Below, in pieces: positions 11,263-22,339 of a stretch of 64,000 nucleotides of DNA. This DNA comes from Flabesymbios commensalis (Eukaryota > Annelida > Polychaeta > Terebellida > Flabelligeridae): the NCBI GenBank assembly GCA_964017125.1, contig OZ024911.1, positions 39,049,917 through 39,113,916 of the forward strand, in the 5' to 3' direction. The position numbers and the translations under genes were made by a program. The first letter of the stretch is position 1; each line of letters begins with the position of its first letter. The notes below the pieces were generated by a model that was given only the letters and a program-made list of their open reading frames with translations, searched no databases and was not told where the DNA came from.

Positions 11263-11858
11263 GTTGATAACTTCTTCTCCTGAAGTTATCAACTTCAGTC
11301 ACATATCAGCGTAACTTTCTACTGATATCCCCCCGATGATGGTATACTTGTGATAATTTGTATTTCTCTTTACTATTATCAACACCTCATCTTACACATA
11401 TACCAACTTACACATAAGCTGATATCTTCCCCTCGACAAGGGGTAAACTCCGCTACATCAGCAACTGCTTATTGATAAATTCTTGTCCATAAATTTATCA
11501 CGCTTATGCTCCTTGATAAATTCTTCTCCTGAATTTTATCAAGCGTTAATATCAGCGTGCACATCTACTGATATCTGTACCATATCCTCAAACCCCGGGC
11601 GATCTCTATTACCGCATTGATAATTTCTTCTCCTGAAATTTATCAACTTTTTAACTCCTCTAATATCCTCCGTGTTACCGCATTGATAATTTCTTTCTCT
11701 TGAAATTTATCAAATTTAATCCCATATCAGCGTTAAACCTACTACTGATATTTGCATCTCCCTGATCAGGAGAGAGCACCGTTCCTTCATTGATAAATTC
11801 TTCTCATGAATATTATCAACATTTAATCCCATATCAGCGTTAAACCTACTACTGATAT
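11263..11858. repeat. Array of alternating hairpins inside the LTR element
   Basis: Six TTGATAA...TTATCAA hairpins lie at about 11263, 11472, 11512, 11617, 11683 and 11790, with loops mostly TTCTCCT. Between them sit hairpins ATATCAGCGT...ACTGATAT at 11303, 11549, 11724 and 11831. Stems change in matched pairs: AACTTC with GAAGTT, AAATTC with GAATTT, AATTTC with GAAATT. The array lies just upstream (element sense) of the env-like frame. Confidence 0.85.
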
Positions 11859-11859
11859 C

Positions 11860-13517
11860 TGCCTTATCTACCTCACCTTATTCGCTGTCGCGTTGTTGTT
11901 TACGTTTATCTACTTTTTAAAAAAACAAATTTCCTCCCTTTATGAACCTCGTTCTTTAGCAATTCGCGTTTTCCCAATTTTTAATAGTGCTTACATAATT
12001 CTCAATAATCCTTCATATTCACCTTTCATCTCCGCTATATCTGAAATGTAACATTCAGATAATCTTAGCTCAACATGAGCACGGGGAGATTTCTTCGGAT
12101 TTACCGTCAGACATGTTAGCAAATGTTGCCCTGCGTCTTATCACGCGTTACAGCTCCTTTGAGCTACTAACTTGTGATACAGGCCACCGTCTAACCATGT
12201 CTGCACTGTGTCTTCTTACATTCGTATACGCACTAACATTATGTAATATTCCTTAACCCCAAATTAAATTTCGACTGTATTTTTTTCTACCATTAATACT
12301 GTATTTTAGAGTTAAAAAAAATCCGAATAATACATTTAGCCCCTTGCAATTAATTATTTAATTTCTGAAAATCAATACAAATCCTTGAATATATTTATTT
12401 TTTGTCGAAAATTAACACAAAATCTTCTTGATTTAACCAATTTGATTTCTCAATTAACAATACCAGAAACGACCATTCTGAGTGACGTGTTCTAATAATG
12501 TTATTTCTTAACATTATTTACGTCCTCGTTCAATGGATCGTCTCTGATTTATGGCTGTGAGATACTGGCGGATTATCCCCAGAATCTCCTCCATATTCAC
12601 CTCTTCAGTTCGCCTTATATGTTTCCACATAATTTCTGAACTGCCTAATCAATCCTTTGATTGCTGCTTATTTACTGGGGCGCAGTTATTTGACCCGCTC
12701 ATCATAGGCCTACTGCCTTATCACCTCCCCCCGTCACTGTATACTCAATAGTAAACAGTCTCTGTATACACAAGTACCTCCCCCAGCTTGTTTGCGTCTT
12801 TTTATGTCCGACCGTAAGTCCCACAGTACACTGGACCCTAATGAGTATTGTCTTCTTATTATTCTCAGCTGTAATATTTGTCACTAGTAGTCCCGATTAT
12901 CTTCCCATTTTAACCCTGTCTTGATTACAATGCTGTTGTATAGAACTTTAGTCCCCCCTTTTCAATTTTTTGGATTGCATTGTCAAAATGTGTTTTCCCC
13001 GGGAGACCAGAGATACCAGTTAACTGGAATAATTCTATTTTTGTTTTTCCAATGGATCAGCCAAAAGCTTCTCAAAAATATAAAGATCAATGAACATTAA
13101 CTACAGCAGCCTAGAAAATAACTGACCTCCGACTACGTGTCTGTGTGTAGCCAACTATCCCAACGTTATGTAGCTTCTGTCTAGATCTTGTCGATCCTGC
13201 TCCGTCTGTTGTCCTCTGGGTCCCGTCAGTCCTGGCAAACGCCCAACTCCTTGTCTGTCCTGTGGATCGCCGTCGGTCCTGGCAAACGCCCAACTCCGTC
13301 TGGATACTGATTCCTTCTGGATCCCGTTTATTTATCCCCGTCTTGATAACAGTAGCGGCTTCTGATAGCAACCTCTACATTAACTAGTATTTATCCACTG
13401 ATCTTAGGTTTGCCGTGCCACTGTCCAGTCACTTTTGTAACTTTCCAATTTGTTCAACCAGGTTCTTGAATTGATTTAATTTGTTTTTCAAATTAAAATC
13501 CTGTCAGATGGCACCAA
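11860..13517 (-). other. Leader and interior of the LTR element, no clear protein
   Basis: AT-rich interior with no recognisable retroelement protein domain. A 46-residue-scale low-complexity frame near 13111-13371 (arginine- and threonine-rich) is not convincing. The primer-binding-type sequence is at 13501-13517. Confidence 0.5.
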
Positions 13518-14183
13518 TGTAAACGGGTTTTATCCGTGACACAAATCCTGGTCACGGCACCAATGTAAACGGGTCTTATCCGTGATACGTTGACACGCTA
13601 TCGTCGGGTGTCCAATTGTTCTGGCACGGCAAACACAACACTCGTGGATAAAGTTAAATTAACTCTTGAATATATATAAAATATATATTAAGCATAAAAC
13701 ATTCAATTTCTCAGTACACTGATGTTAGTACTTATATCTCGTTGTGTAATTTTGCTGTTGCTTCAGTGATCTACAAGATGTTAGATACCGAAGCAACTCC
13801 CACTAAACTTAGCCAAACCCGAAACGTCTCTGTTACAATACTCCCCAATTTCTCCCTGAATTTTCCTCTGAATTTCCTCTCGAAGGCTGTGGGCGCCTTC
13901 CTTTATAGCGGATCCCGACGGGCGCGGTCCCTTCCTGTGATGAAATGACGTCTCCACCAATCAGGATCCTTACTTTGATATACATTCACATTCCTGGGCT
14001 GTTTTCCAGAACCGACTCACACAGGCCTCTAGAAATAGGGGACGTCCTGTATGACAATTAGTACTTGTCGCAGTACCGTCTCCACCATGTGGTTCACATG
14101 TAAACAGCCCAGGACAGCATGTTTATTCTACCCTTTACTTACCGAAACCCCAATTTAGCCACCTGTTACTTTACATTGTTACA
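13518..14183 (-). repeat. 5' LTR (right copy)
   Basis: 666 bases, the partner of 9381-10092, with one 46-base end unit. It contains TATATATAAAATATATA as a possible TATA region. Confidence 0.9.
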
Positions 14184-14189
14184 AGCCTG

Positions 14190-15110
14190 GCCAAGGGGCC
14201 CATGATATTTTTCGGAGGGAGGGGGGGGGCATTGGCCTTAGACGATGGGGCATGTGGCCCATTATTATTTCAAAAGGGAGGCATTTTCCCAGCAACAAAT
14301 AGAACACTTAAGGTTCATTCGTATCACCTCATATTCCATATTAAACATTCATCAGGTGATCATGCTGATAGAAATAGCAAACATTCAATTTATTGGCACA
14401 CAAGAAGTAAAATCATTTAATAAACCATGTGGACATGAACCATATTGGCGGTTATGCTATTATTAAAACCCGAAGAAGCGTTTCCAAGTAGGTTACAAGT
14501 GTCATCACGTCACCACGCACTCACATGAGTTAATGTCAGTTGTGTCAATCAATTGCGTCAACAATATCGAGTGTTATTGGAGTCAATCACATAGCTTGAG
14601 TGCTACTCTTGTCTTCCTCGGGTCCTGTCAGATCTCTTCTTGGGGCAGTGTCATCAACTTCCTCTGTTGTTGCCGCTAGGCCTACACCTAAATCACCTTA
14701 AACCGCTAAGCGCGACTGTAGTCGCTTTAATCCGTTTTATTAGCCATTTAAACATCAAGATTTGTAAATTGCTTAGTCTTAAATTACAAATTAAACAAAT
14801 ACGACTTGTTTTCTCTCACTTAAAGTTGTGGGTCAAGGTAGTGAGACACAACACCGAGTGTGTGAAAGTTTAAATTATTTAATTCAGCGGTTTAAAGGTT
14901 AATATGTTACTACTATTAGTCACAAAGAACTAATTCTCTACAATATTTGCTGTACAAAATAAATTTGTAGGCGTATTATTATTCGTTATATATTGGTCCA
15001 TTTTTTTAGAATTTTTTTGCTTTTGATTTTAATGGCACATATTTTCTATATAGACATCTACACCACGTTCAAGGTAAAGATTAACCTTTAAAAATACATT
15101 GATAAATGCG
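14190..15110. other. No gene seen
   Basis: The first 30 bases continue the repeat interrupted by the LTR element. The rest is AT-rich intergenic sequence with only short chance frames. Confidence 0.35.
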
Positions 15111-15111
15111 G

Positions 15112-15272
15112 ATACAACAGGTGTGGCGAAGTTGTGGCGAGGCTACTCAGCCCTATGTGGCGAGGTTACCAAAGCTGTGGCGGGGCTACTAAGCCTTCTG
15201 TGGCGAGGTTACCAAATCTGTGGCGAGATTAGGCTATCTGTTGCGAGGTTACCTTGTGGCGAGGTTACAGTC
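15112..15272. repeat. GTGGCGAGGTTAC minisatellite
   Basis: Seven to eight irregular units built on TGTGGCGAGGTTACCAAA, with spacing of about 10-31 bases. The frame through it is repeat-driven. Confidence 0.8.
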
Positions 15273-15507
15273 ATGTTACAGTCCAATATTTCGTTGGAAT
15301 CAGCAACATTTCAACTACATTTTGGTTTCAGTAGCTCGTTTTCTGCCATACTTCATTTTAATTTTCATTGGTAAGCCTATGTTTTGGATCAAGAGATGCC
15401 GAACATTGACTCTGTTCTAACAACGCTGAATACTAATACTGAAACTAATACAGCGATACACAGCTCACAATTTGACAGTGTGGGCCGTAATAGGCATCTA
15501 TTGGCGG

Positions 15508-15698
15508 CACTACCATGTCAAAAATAAGAAATACGGGAATTTAGTCTCAATATCTAGCCTAACTGGTAAATGCACAGCACAAAAATTAAAAAAACTTTTG
15601 CGGTTCTATTCTATGGACTTGTTTACATCATATGGTCATATTAATAAGCCAAAATAGAACCACTGTTTTTTATGATTTTAGCCTGAGTCAGTCCCTTT
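15508..15698. mobile_element. Foldback family F1, half copy
   Basis: It matches the spacer and right arm of the palindrome at 993-1374 (CCATGTCAAAAATAAGAAAT through GATTTTAGCCTGAGTCAGTC) but has no left arm. Confidence 0.85.
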
Positions 15699-16102
15699 GA
15701 TTCAGCAGGAGGGCCTAGAACGTATCTTGAAAAATCCTATGGCCCACTAAAATTAACTTGTTGCGTCAAAAACAAAGATATTGCTCAAAGTGTGGCGCAG
15801 CGATAGAATGATGTCGGGCCAGTTTTATTTTTTGTGGGAATCCCGCAGTTAGGCCTATTCTTTATAAGTCAGGCACTGGGTATACATCAGGCACCAGAAA
15901 CACCAGATAACACGATACATTGGCCCAATGCTGATGTAATGCTGGGCCAATATAATTCCAATCAAAACCCTTTACGGTCTAATCACTATATTTAATCATG
16001 AACATATATTTTATCTGAACACTTCTTAAAGACAAAAGTAGGCCTACCTAACCTAGAGACCCCAAACGTTATATTGGACATATTCATAAGGACTGGTGCA
16101 CA

Positions 16103-16413
16103 AATGAAATGAATCGGGCTTTAGGCCACCTTTGTGCACATATAGGCTAAACTGGGCCAGGAGAACCTCCTGAGGATGGTGAGATGATTGAGATGACACT
16201 GTCCTCCAGACACAGGATTCGAAATTCGAGCCCTGGCGGTCTGAGGCCGAGCACGCTACCTCTCGGTCACGGAGGCTCCCCACAATACTAACTTTCACAC
16301 GTGGATGGGGAAGAAACATTTTTGTTTCTTTCAAACCGCCGAGACCGGGAACCGAACCCCGGACTCTGGCGTGAAAGGCAGCGGTGCTAACCACTACCCT
16401 AGGGCCCCCGCCC
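16103..16413 (-). mobile_element. Dimeric tRNA-derived SINE, copy C
   Basis: Full length, minus strand, close to copy A. The flanking 12-base direct repeat GACTGGTGCACA lies at 16091-16102 and 16414-16425. Confidence 0.95.
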
Positions 16414-16498
16414 GACTGGTGCACAGAGATGTCAACTGTTTCTCACACACAGCACCCATATTTCCCCTAAATAGGACACAAACTCAGGCAAAATAAAC

Positions 16499-17561
16499 TT
16501 AACCCTTTTAACGCTAAACTCCTGGGAACACTTGCATCCCCACCGCTGAATTCCTGGGGAGGGGGGGGGGGGTTAAAAAAAATAATAACATGGAAAGGAG
16601 TTTTGCTTTACTGGTGGGTTACACCAAGGTCATGTCAAGGTCATATCAAGGTCATTTCAAGGTCAAACTCGCAAAAATATTGAAAATACCCACTTTTTAT
16701 CAATTTCAAGCTGTTTAGTGGTGCAGTCATCCATTAGAAAGGACTGATGGTGACACATACTTGGTCGGGTATCATTTCAGCACACATTTTTCGGAAATCT
16801 AGAGCAGTGCTGATATTGGGAAGCGTAATGCCCCTATGTTTGCCCTTATTACACCCCCATTCCTCAAGGTTCAATTGAACAAGCAAAATTACAATTATGC
16901 AGCAGCGTGTATCTTCAGCTTGGGCTTCCATCGCAAAAGATTGATACATTATTGGGTATGGAGGTTGACATGGGTTGAGGTTGCGCATTACTGCATGGAT
17001 GCCGCCCAAAATAAACGTGAAGGTTAGTTATGTCAAGGTTATGTAAAATGTCAGGTTTATCAGTTTATGGGTGATGTGTACTAAATGCGTAATGATTAGG
17101 TAATGTGTAATAATTAGGTGTGCAACCATGCAATCCGCACTGCTGTGATATCTGTCATCTAAGTATTATTATAGCATTTTAAGCATGATGATGATGCCAA
17201 AGGAAGGTATGGTTTGTTTTATTGTATTCTTTGATATCAAAATATATGGTTTGGTGAAAAAAATCAGATCTCTATCTCAATTATTGAGACAGTTATGATA
17301 ATGTTATTGATTTTATGGTGGCCATTTTGAATTTTTCTTTCCAAAAGAATTATTTAAGAATAACAGCTCTACATCGGCCCAGATATTATTATGGGGTGCT
17401 ATCCATGCACAATCAAAAGAGAAACAAACTTTAATCAGCAAAAACAAGGCCACCCCATGATTACCGGACCACATTGATTTTACAGACAAAAATACTAAAA
17501 AAAACACTAAAAAACACACTCTGCACCTGAGTATACTCGGGGGCCGCGTTTAAAGGGTTAA
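16499..17561. mobile_element. piggyBac-type MITE, about 1.06 kb
   Basis: It starts TTAACCCTTTTAACGC and ends GCGTTTAAAGGGTTAA, giving CCCTTT-type inverted ends on TTAA, the hallmark of piggyBac-like elements. No transposase frame is visible inside. It includes the AGGTCA array at 16626. Confidence 0.65.
16626..16665 (+). promoter_or_regulatory. Four AGGTCA half-sites at 11-base spacing
   Basis: AAGGTCA occurs at 16626, 16637, 16648 and 16659, so each AGGTCA is followed by a 5-base spacer (DR5 geometry), and three of the four have the TCAAGGTCA extension used by NR5A/ERR-type receptors. Function is not shown; it may be a small tandem repeat. Confidence 0.4.
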
Positions 17562-17564
17562 TAA

Positions 17565-18920
17565 ATAAAAATGTATATTTCACCATACTTTGATTTTTTT
17601 CATGTCAGATGGTCGTAATGAAAGGGTTAACTTACCACATGATCGGGCATTGCAATAAATTACATTATTTGGTCATATTTTACACCAGAAGTGTCTAAAT
17701 TATATCAATATTTATGCTGTGATATACTTCAATTAGAAATATTTGGTTACCTTATTTATTGCGATAAAAAACAATATTTGTTCTATAGGTAGCAATTTTA
17801 CGCAGAGTTTGAAATTTAGTGGAAGGGCAAACAGTTTGAAGCCGCGTGGAAGAGGGTGCCAATTAGTTAAAGACGTGATTGCAGGCAGAGGAATGTGGAC
17901 TATCCCTGTCAAGGAGAGGTTATAAGCTTGAAAGGGTTTTAAACAACGGCTAGATCTACACGAATATTTAGCTGCTATCGAGTTTTTATTCGTCTAAAGC
18001 CTCTAATATATACAATGACCCGTACCAACGCCTACCAACGATTTCAGGACATTTTCTTGCGGCCTTCTCAAGGCGGGCGTATCCGTTCTGAAGTTTCTAT
18101 CCAGGTTGTCGACATTATCTAAAAACTATATGAACGCCTGAAGAAAATTCCTTATCGTAGTGTGGACGTACGATCGCAGGGTTATCCTAAGAACTACGTA
18201 CGGTGTTGAAGTCATTCTTAGGCTGTTCTGAATTCAAATTCAATATATTCAATTTCAAAGTTATTCTCACAGCATTCGTACGAACACCGCACGATTTTTC
18301 AGTTCCTACGAGCGCCGTGCACGAACATACATTCGTACGACGCTTGTAGTAACCAACGCCTGCAGGTAGGTAATGTGGTCCTGAAGCGACACTAAGGTGT
18401 TCCTAGCACATATACTACTAATTCAAAGACAACCTTACCAACTTCAGTGGAATATTTACAAGCGCAAACAGATTGTAGGAGCAGAATATTCGTACAAATC
18501 TTTGTGACCGGTGCTTAGTTTTGGTCTTCAATAAACAAAATCTAGTTAGAGAGTTATTAAGGATAGACTAGTGAAATCTATTTGTCAGCACCAGGTTTTA
18601 GAAAATGTTCCAAACCTAAAGAAAACTGTTTTCGACTTTTCAGAGATTAGTACCTTCGGATTAAAAAAGGGAAGATATTTTATGGTCATTTGGATCGGTT
18701 GTAAATCCGTTTTAAGCCTGGTGAGCTATAACAACTCTCCTTTGCGAAGCAAAATGCAGTAACTATATACTTGAAAAAGAAAGCAGTTACTGTTTTTGGG
18801 CTTTGCGTGACCGATCTGTACTTATTAGACCCTCGAGATTAGTACTATCAGATAAGTATAATTTTCAAACTATAATGTTATTACATACCAAATAATGTAT
18901 TTACTTTAATTTATTCTATT
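17565..18920. other. Upstream/intron region of fucosyltransferase copy 2
   Basis: No convincing coding exon. It should hold the 5' leader or intron of copy 2. CGTACGA-like words recur at 18160-18350, but no core promoter could be assigned. Confidence 0.35.
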
Positions 18921-18925
18921 TTCAG
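18921..18925 (+). other. Splice acceptor of fucosyltransferase copy 2
   Basis: TTTATTCTATTTTCAG ends at 18925, at the position equivalent to the acceptor at 66 in copy 1. Confidence 0.7.
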
Positions 18926-20110
18926 AGATCCTATAGGCCTACCAGGAAGCACCTTATGCTCGGAATGATAATGATGGGGATGTCTGTTGTTGTCGTTGTT
19001 TACAAAACTGACAAGATTATTGAACCATCTTCAGCTCTTTACATTTCCCTTGGTTCTCTTCCAAAGATATGGAGTAATAAATCTAAAACATACGTTCAGA
19101 TTCTATTATGGACGCAACTGCACAGTGGCAGTGCAATGTCTGGGTCACTCTTGGAGGAACCGCACAACCTATTTCGGGATTGCGATCAATCTTCTTGTCA
19201 GTTCACGTATGATAGATCTACGTTGACTACAGGCAGTCATGCAGTGATGTTCGATTTACGTAAACCAAATATGGTGAGCAAAAGGAAAATGAATGTTCCT
19301 CGAAAGCATCAGCCTGATCAATACTGGATTATTTACAATCACGAAGCTATGTTTCTTCATAATCGTTTTTATGATGTTTTTCCTGGTAACGTTTTCAACT
19401 TGACGGCGACTTACAGAAGAGACGCAGATATACACCTGCCATATGGTGAATGTGAACAACGGAAACATGGTCATTACGTCCTTCCAAAGGATTTTGTGAA
19501 GAAGAAGAAAGGCTTAGTTGTCTGGCATGTTAGTCACTGCACAGACCGAAGTCGTAGAATGACATTTACTAAACAGCTACAGACGTATATCACGGTGGAC
19601 ATATTTGGGAAGTGTAGCAATAGAACGTTTGTGAATGATAACAGACTCCGTGTGGGTCAACATTTGAGGGATGAGCCTACTCAAAATATCAATGAATATA
19701 AGTTTTATTTGGCTTTTGAGAATACTTATTGCAAAGACTACATTACTGAAAAAGCATTCAAGATCTTACAGGATAACATTTACACAGTACCCATTGTTAG
19801 AGGCAGTGGTCCATATAAGGATGTTCTGCCACCTGGATCATATATCAACGCAGATGATTTTGAAAGTCCTTCGAAATTAGCAGAGTATCTGAGACTATTA
19901 GACAACGACGACGATCTCTACATGGAGTATTTTAAATCTCGCAAAGACTATCAATGTGCCGTCTATTTTTTTGACGTAAACGGCTGGATGTGTAGATTAT
20001 GTGATAGATTGAGTCATTTAATTGATACTAATTTTACAAGAACTTACTCCAAAGCTGAATTACGTAGAGCGATACATCCTGATGAAAGTTGTATTTTATA
20101 TGATATATGA
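18926..20110 (+). CDS. Alpha-1,3-fucosyltransferase (GT10), copy 2, intact
   Basis: Predicted Golgi type II enzyme transferring fucose from GDP-fucose to N-acetylglucosamine-type acceptors. From ATG at 18956 it has 384 residues, the usual family length: anchor (about 2-18, GMIMMGMSVVVVVY), stem, an N-terminal acceptor-side domain with RRDADIHLPYG (154-164), then GLVVWHVSHC (186-195), VDIFGKC and the GDP-fucose motif FYLAFENTYCKDYITEKAFK (250-269), whose FEN glutamate and ITEK lysine are family hallmarks. Sequons at N148, N222 and N359. Upstream of the ATG the frame stays open to the acceptor at 18925 and reads RSYRPTRKHL, a basic tail; the codon matching the copy 1 start is AGG here, so translation starts at 18956 or in an upstream exon. 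The catalytic domain is one exon. Exact acceptor specificity cannot be read from sequence. Confidence 0.92.
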   Translation, partial: RSYRPTRKHLMLGMIMMGMSVVVVVYKTDKIIEPSSALYISLGSLPKIWSNKSKTYVQILLWTQLHSGSAMSGSLLEEPHNLFRDCDQSSCQFTYDRSTLTTGSHAVMFDLRKPNMVSKRKMNVPRKHQPDQYWIIYNHEAMFLHNRFYDVFPGNVFNLTATYRRDADIHLPYGECEQRKHGHYVLPKDFVKKKKGLVVWHVSHCTDRSRRMTFTKQLQTYITVDIFGKCSNRTFVNDNRLRVGQHLRDEPTQNINEYKFYLAFENTYCKDYITEKAFKILQDNIYTVPIVRGSGPYKDVLPPGSYINADDFESPSKLAEYLRLLDNDDDLYMEYFKSRKDYQCAVYFFDVNGWMCRLCDRLSHLIDTNFTRTYSKAELRRAIHPDESCILYDI

Positions 20111-20219
20111 GAAATTTATGCATAGCTTTCTTTTTTAGTTTATATATTCGTTTTGAGTCATATCCCCAAGCAAGTATACAATAATTTAAATGGGGAAGGA
20201 TGAGAGAATTATATATGGT

Positions 20220-20680
20220 AAGTTATGTGTTTTCAGGTTTGTTTATTATGCCTATGGTTTTAGAGATTGTATTTGCTATTTTAGTTATAATGTTTGTCTC
20301 CAATTTAGATGCTTGTTTATCATAAGTCCTAAGTAATTAAATTCGTCGACACATTCTATATTTGTGTTATTGATTGTCAATTTTGATATTTTGACGCGCT
20401 TTTGTGGTTTGTAAAAAATATATATTTTGATTTTTGTAAATTCAGGTAAGTTTGGTTGACATTAACCAGTGACTGAATTTCTGTAGCTCAATATTTATCA
20501 TGTTATTGCTTAATGTATGGTAGTTGTGGTGTTTAAAATCAGATAAGTTTGCAATCAAGGTCGCATCGTCGGCATAACTTGCAGATTTAAATATGTTGAT
20601 AGCTCTTCGGAAGTCATTTATGTAAATAATAAACAAAAGAGCATCGAATATTGAGGCATGTGCCATTTAAAAACAAATTG
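20220..20680 (-). mobile_element. LINE RT fragment
   Basis: On the minus strand LLFIIYINDF and SYADDATLIANLSDF give the RT palm with its YADD catalytic motif; downstream (plus 20440-20270), in other frames, NNTNIECVDEFNYLGLMINK matches the thumb region of CR1/L2-like LINEs. Only about 450 bases remain. It lies 110 bases beyond the stop of fucosyltransferase copy 2. Confidence 0.8.
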
Positions 20681-20754
20681 TGATTTTTTTTCTCGGATTA
20701 TATTTTCATATTCCCCCAACCTCCGCGATAATTTGGTGGAAATGTGTTGTGTAT

Positions 20755-20870
20755 TTTCGAAGTTAGACCATTTGGCAATCATTACAATTCTTGTCTCACG
20801 GCAGGCCTAATGGTGGAATGAGGTCTGTCTATTACATGTCAAATCGTCTAATTTGCCACTTGCTCCGCAC
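20755..20870. repeat. Short relative of the 63-kb foldback family
   Basis: TTCGAAGTTAGACCATTTGG and ATTACATGTCAAATCGTCTAA match the inner arms of the palindrome at 63265-63650, with a shorter centre. Confidence 0.6.
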
Positions 20871-20894
20871 CGGCAAAGTTAGTTAATTAGGCAT

Positions 20895-21050
20895 CAGGCG
20901 CGGATCCAGAGAGGGGCACAGGCGGCCCACGCCCATACGTTTTTACGCCAAATTCTTTTAAAAGTCCCCTAAATTGATAAAAAAAATACTTGGGGGCGAG
21001 CCCCCGAACCTCCTGCGCCCCCTCCTTTTTCAAATCCCGGATCTGCCCCT
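20895..21050. mobile_element. MITE with CAG..CGGATCC ends
   Basis: CAGGCGCGGATCCAGAG at the left and CGGATCTGCCCCTG at the right are inverted. GGCAT flanks both sides. Same end type as the MITE at 31002, perhaps hAT-related. Confidence 0.6.
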
Positions 21051-21059
21051 GGGCATCAC

Positions 21060-22300
21060 TGACATAATTTAAACAATCATTACAGGCTGTAGAAAAATAG
21101 CATGAATATACCCATAGGTCGTACATAATAATAAGGACAATGTAATGAAGACAGTGTGTGGGTATGTATGACATCTGCTAAGAAAAATTGATGTCGGATG
21201 AAAAACACAATTCTAGCAGTTAGTATACATCCTTATGTAATTTTGTGAGACTTTTTGCGTAATTCTTGCCAACACGTTTTTTCTTGTAGTTTATTGTATC
21301 AAGAAGTGAAAAAATCATCTTGGCATTTCTTTGGCAGCCATCTTGGATCAAACGAATATATTCAGGAGGTAGCACATGCAATGTACCATATAACAGATAA
21401 TTAAATTCCCGCTCTAATAATACATCACCCATTGCAGTAGAGTAAAATAATTACCAATACTTAACTGCAACAGTTATATTGTTGTATTGAGCAGATCGCT
21501 TAGAAAGCAAGACATACTTGCTCAATGTAATGTTAGAAAGCAGGACAATGATGGTTAGAAAGCAGGACCATTTCTGATAATACTTTGCTGGATATCGTAC
21601 ATTTGGAGGGTGATATTTGAGAAGGTGGGATATCGATTTTATGTATTGTATAATAATGTATTCTCAGACGATTTTTGACGCGGCAGGTTTATCTATGTTG
21701 AAATAAAATCAACACAGGTGTCAATTTTCATGCCGATATTTCGTGAGCAGCCGTCTATTTCACCTTATGAACACACCAAATCGATTTCAATTCGCACATG
21801 CGTTTGCAAGGTGGTACAACAGCTATTCATAAACTATCTAATACAAAAATTGAACACTTTTAGCATATGTAAATATGCGGAAACTGTAAATTACTGTTCG
21901 TCATATGCGCTTGTTGATGGCGCATTAGAAAGCAGGACACCATGTTAGAGAGAGTATCACGCATGACACCATGTTAGAGAGATTAGGGGGCCTATCTGCA
22001 TGACAGGTCTACAGAGGGTGGCATGCGCGCCGTAAGTTCACGACGATCTCGTGCCTGTTGGTTGTCCATATCTAGAGGTCTATGGTTTGAGATGTGGCGT
22101 GTTGTTCTGAGGGGTATTTTTAAATAGGGTGGGATGGGGATGGCAATTTTCTGATGGCATGTTTTTTAGAATACTGATAGTACTAGGCCTAGTCTGCTTT
22201 GTAAACGTCAAATCAAAAGAGGAGGCTAGTTTAGTTGCTTTTTTATAAGAAGGAGACGCTTGTGTAGTGTGAATAGTCATGATGGACCCATCATGCTGCA
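21060..22300. other. No gene seen
   Basis: Intergenic sequence. A phrase on a GAAAGCAGGACA theme recurs (about 21507, 21535, 21556, 21926), suggesting a weak local repeat. Confidence 0.35.
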
Positions 22301-22339
22301 TAGTTTTGTACTTATATTTTGCCGTGTGTGCTGATACAT

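Larger units (their letters stand above)
9381..14183 (-). mobile_element. LTR retrotransposon, minus strand, probably Ty3/Gypsy-like
   Basis: Two LTRs (9381-10092 and 13518-14183), each bounded by TG...CA, flank about 3.4 kb. A 4-base direct repeat AGCC lies on both sides. On the minus strand a primer-binding-type sequence TTGGTGCCATCTGACAG follows the 5' LTR (right side) and a purine tract AGGGGGAGG precedes the 3' LTR (left side). By eye the LTRs are identical apart from the count of a 46-base end unit, so the insertion is very recent. I see no protease, RT, RNase H or integrase, and the interior is too short for them, so this is an incomplete, non-autonomous copy. The superfamily is inferred and BEL/Pao is not excluded. 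Confidence 0.85.
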
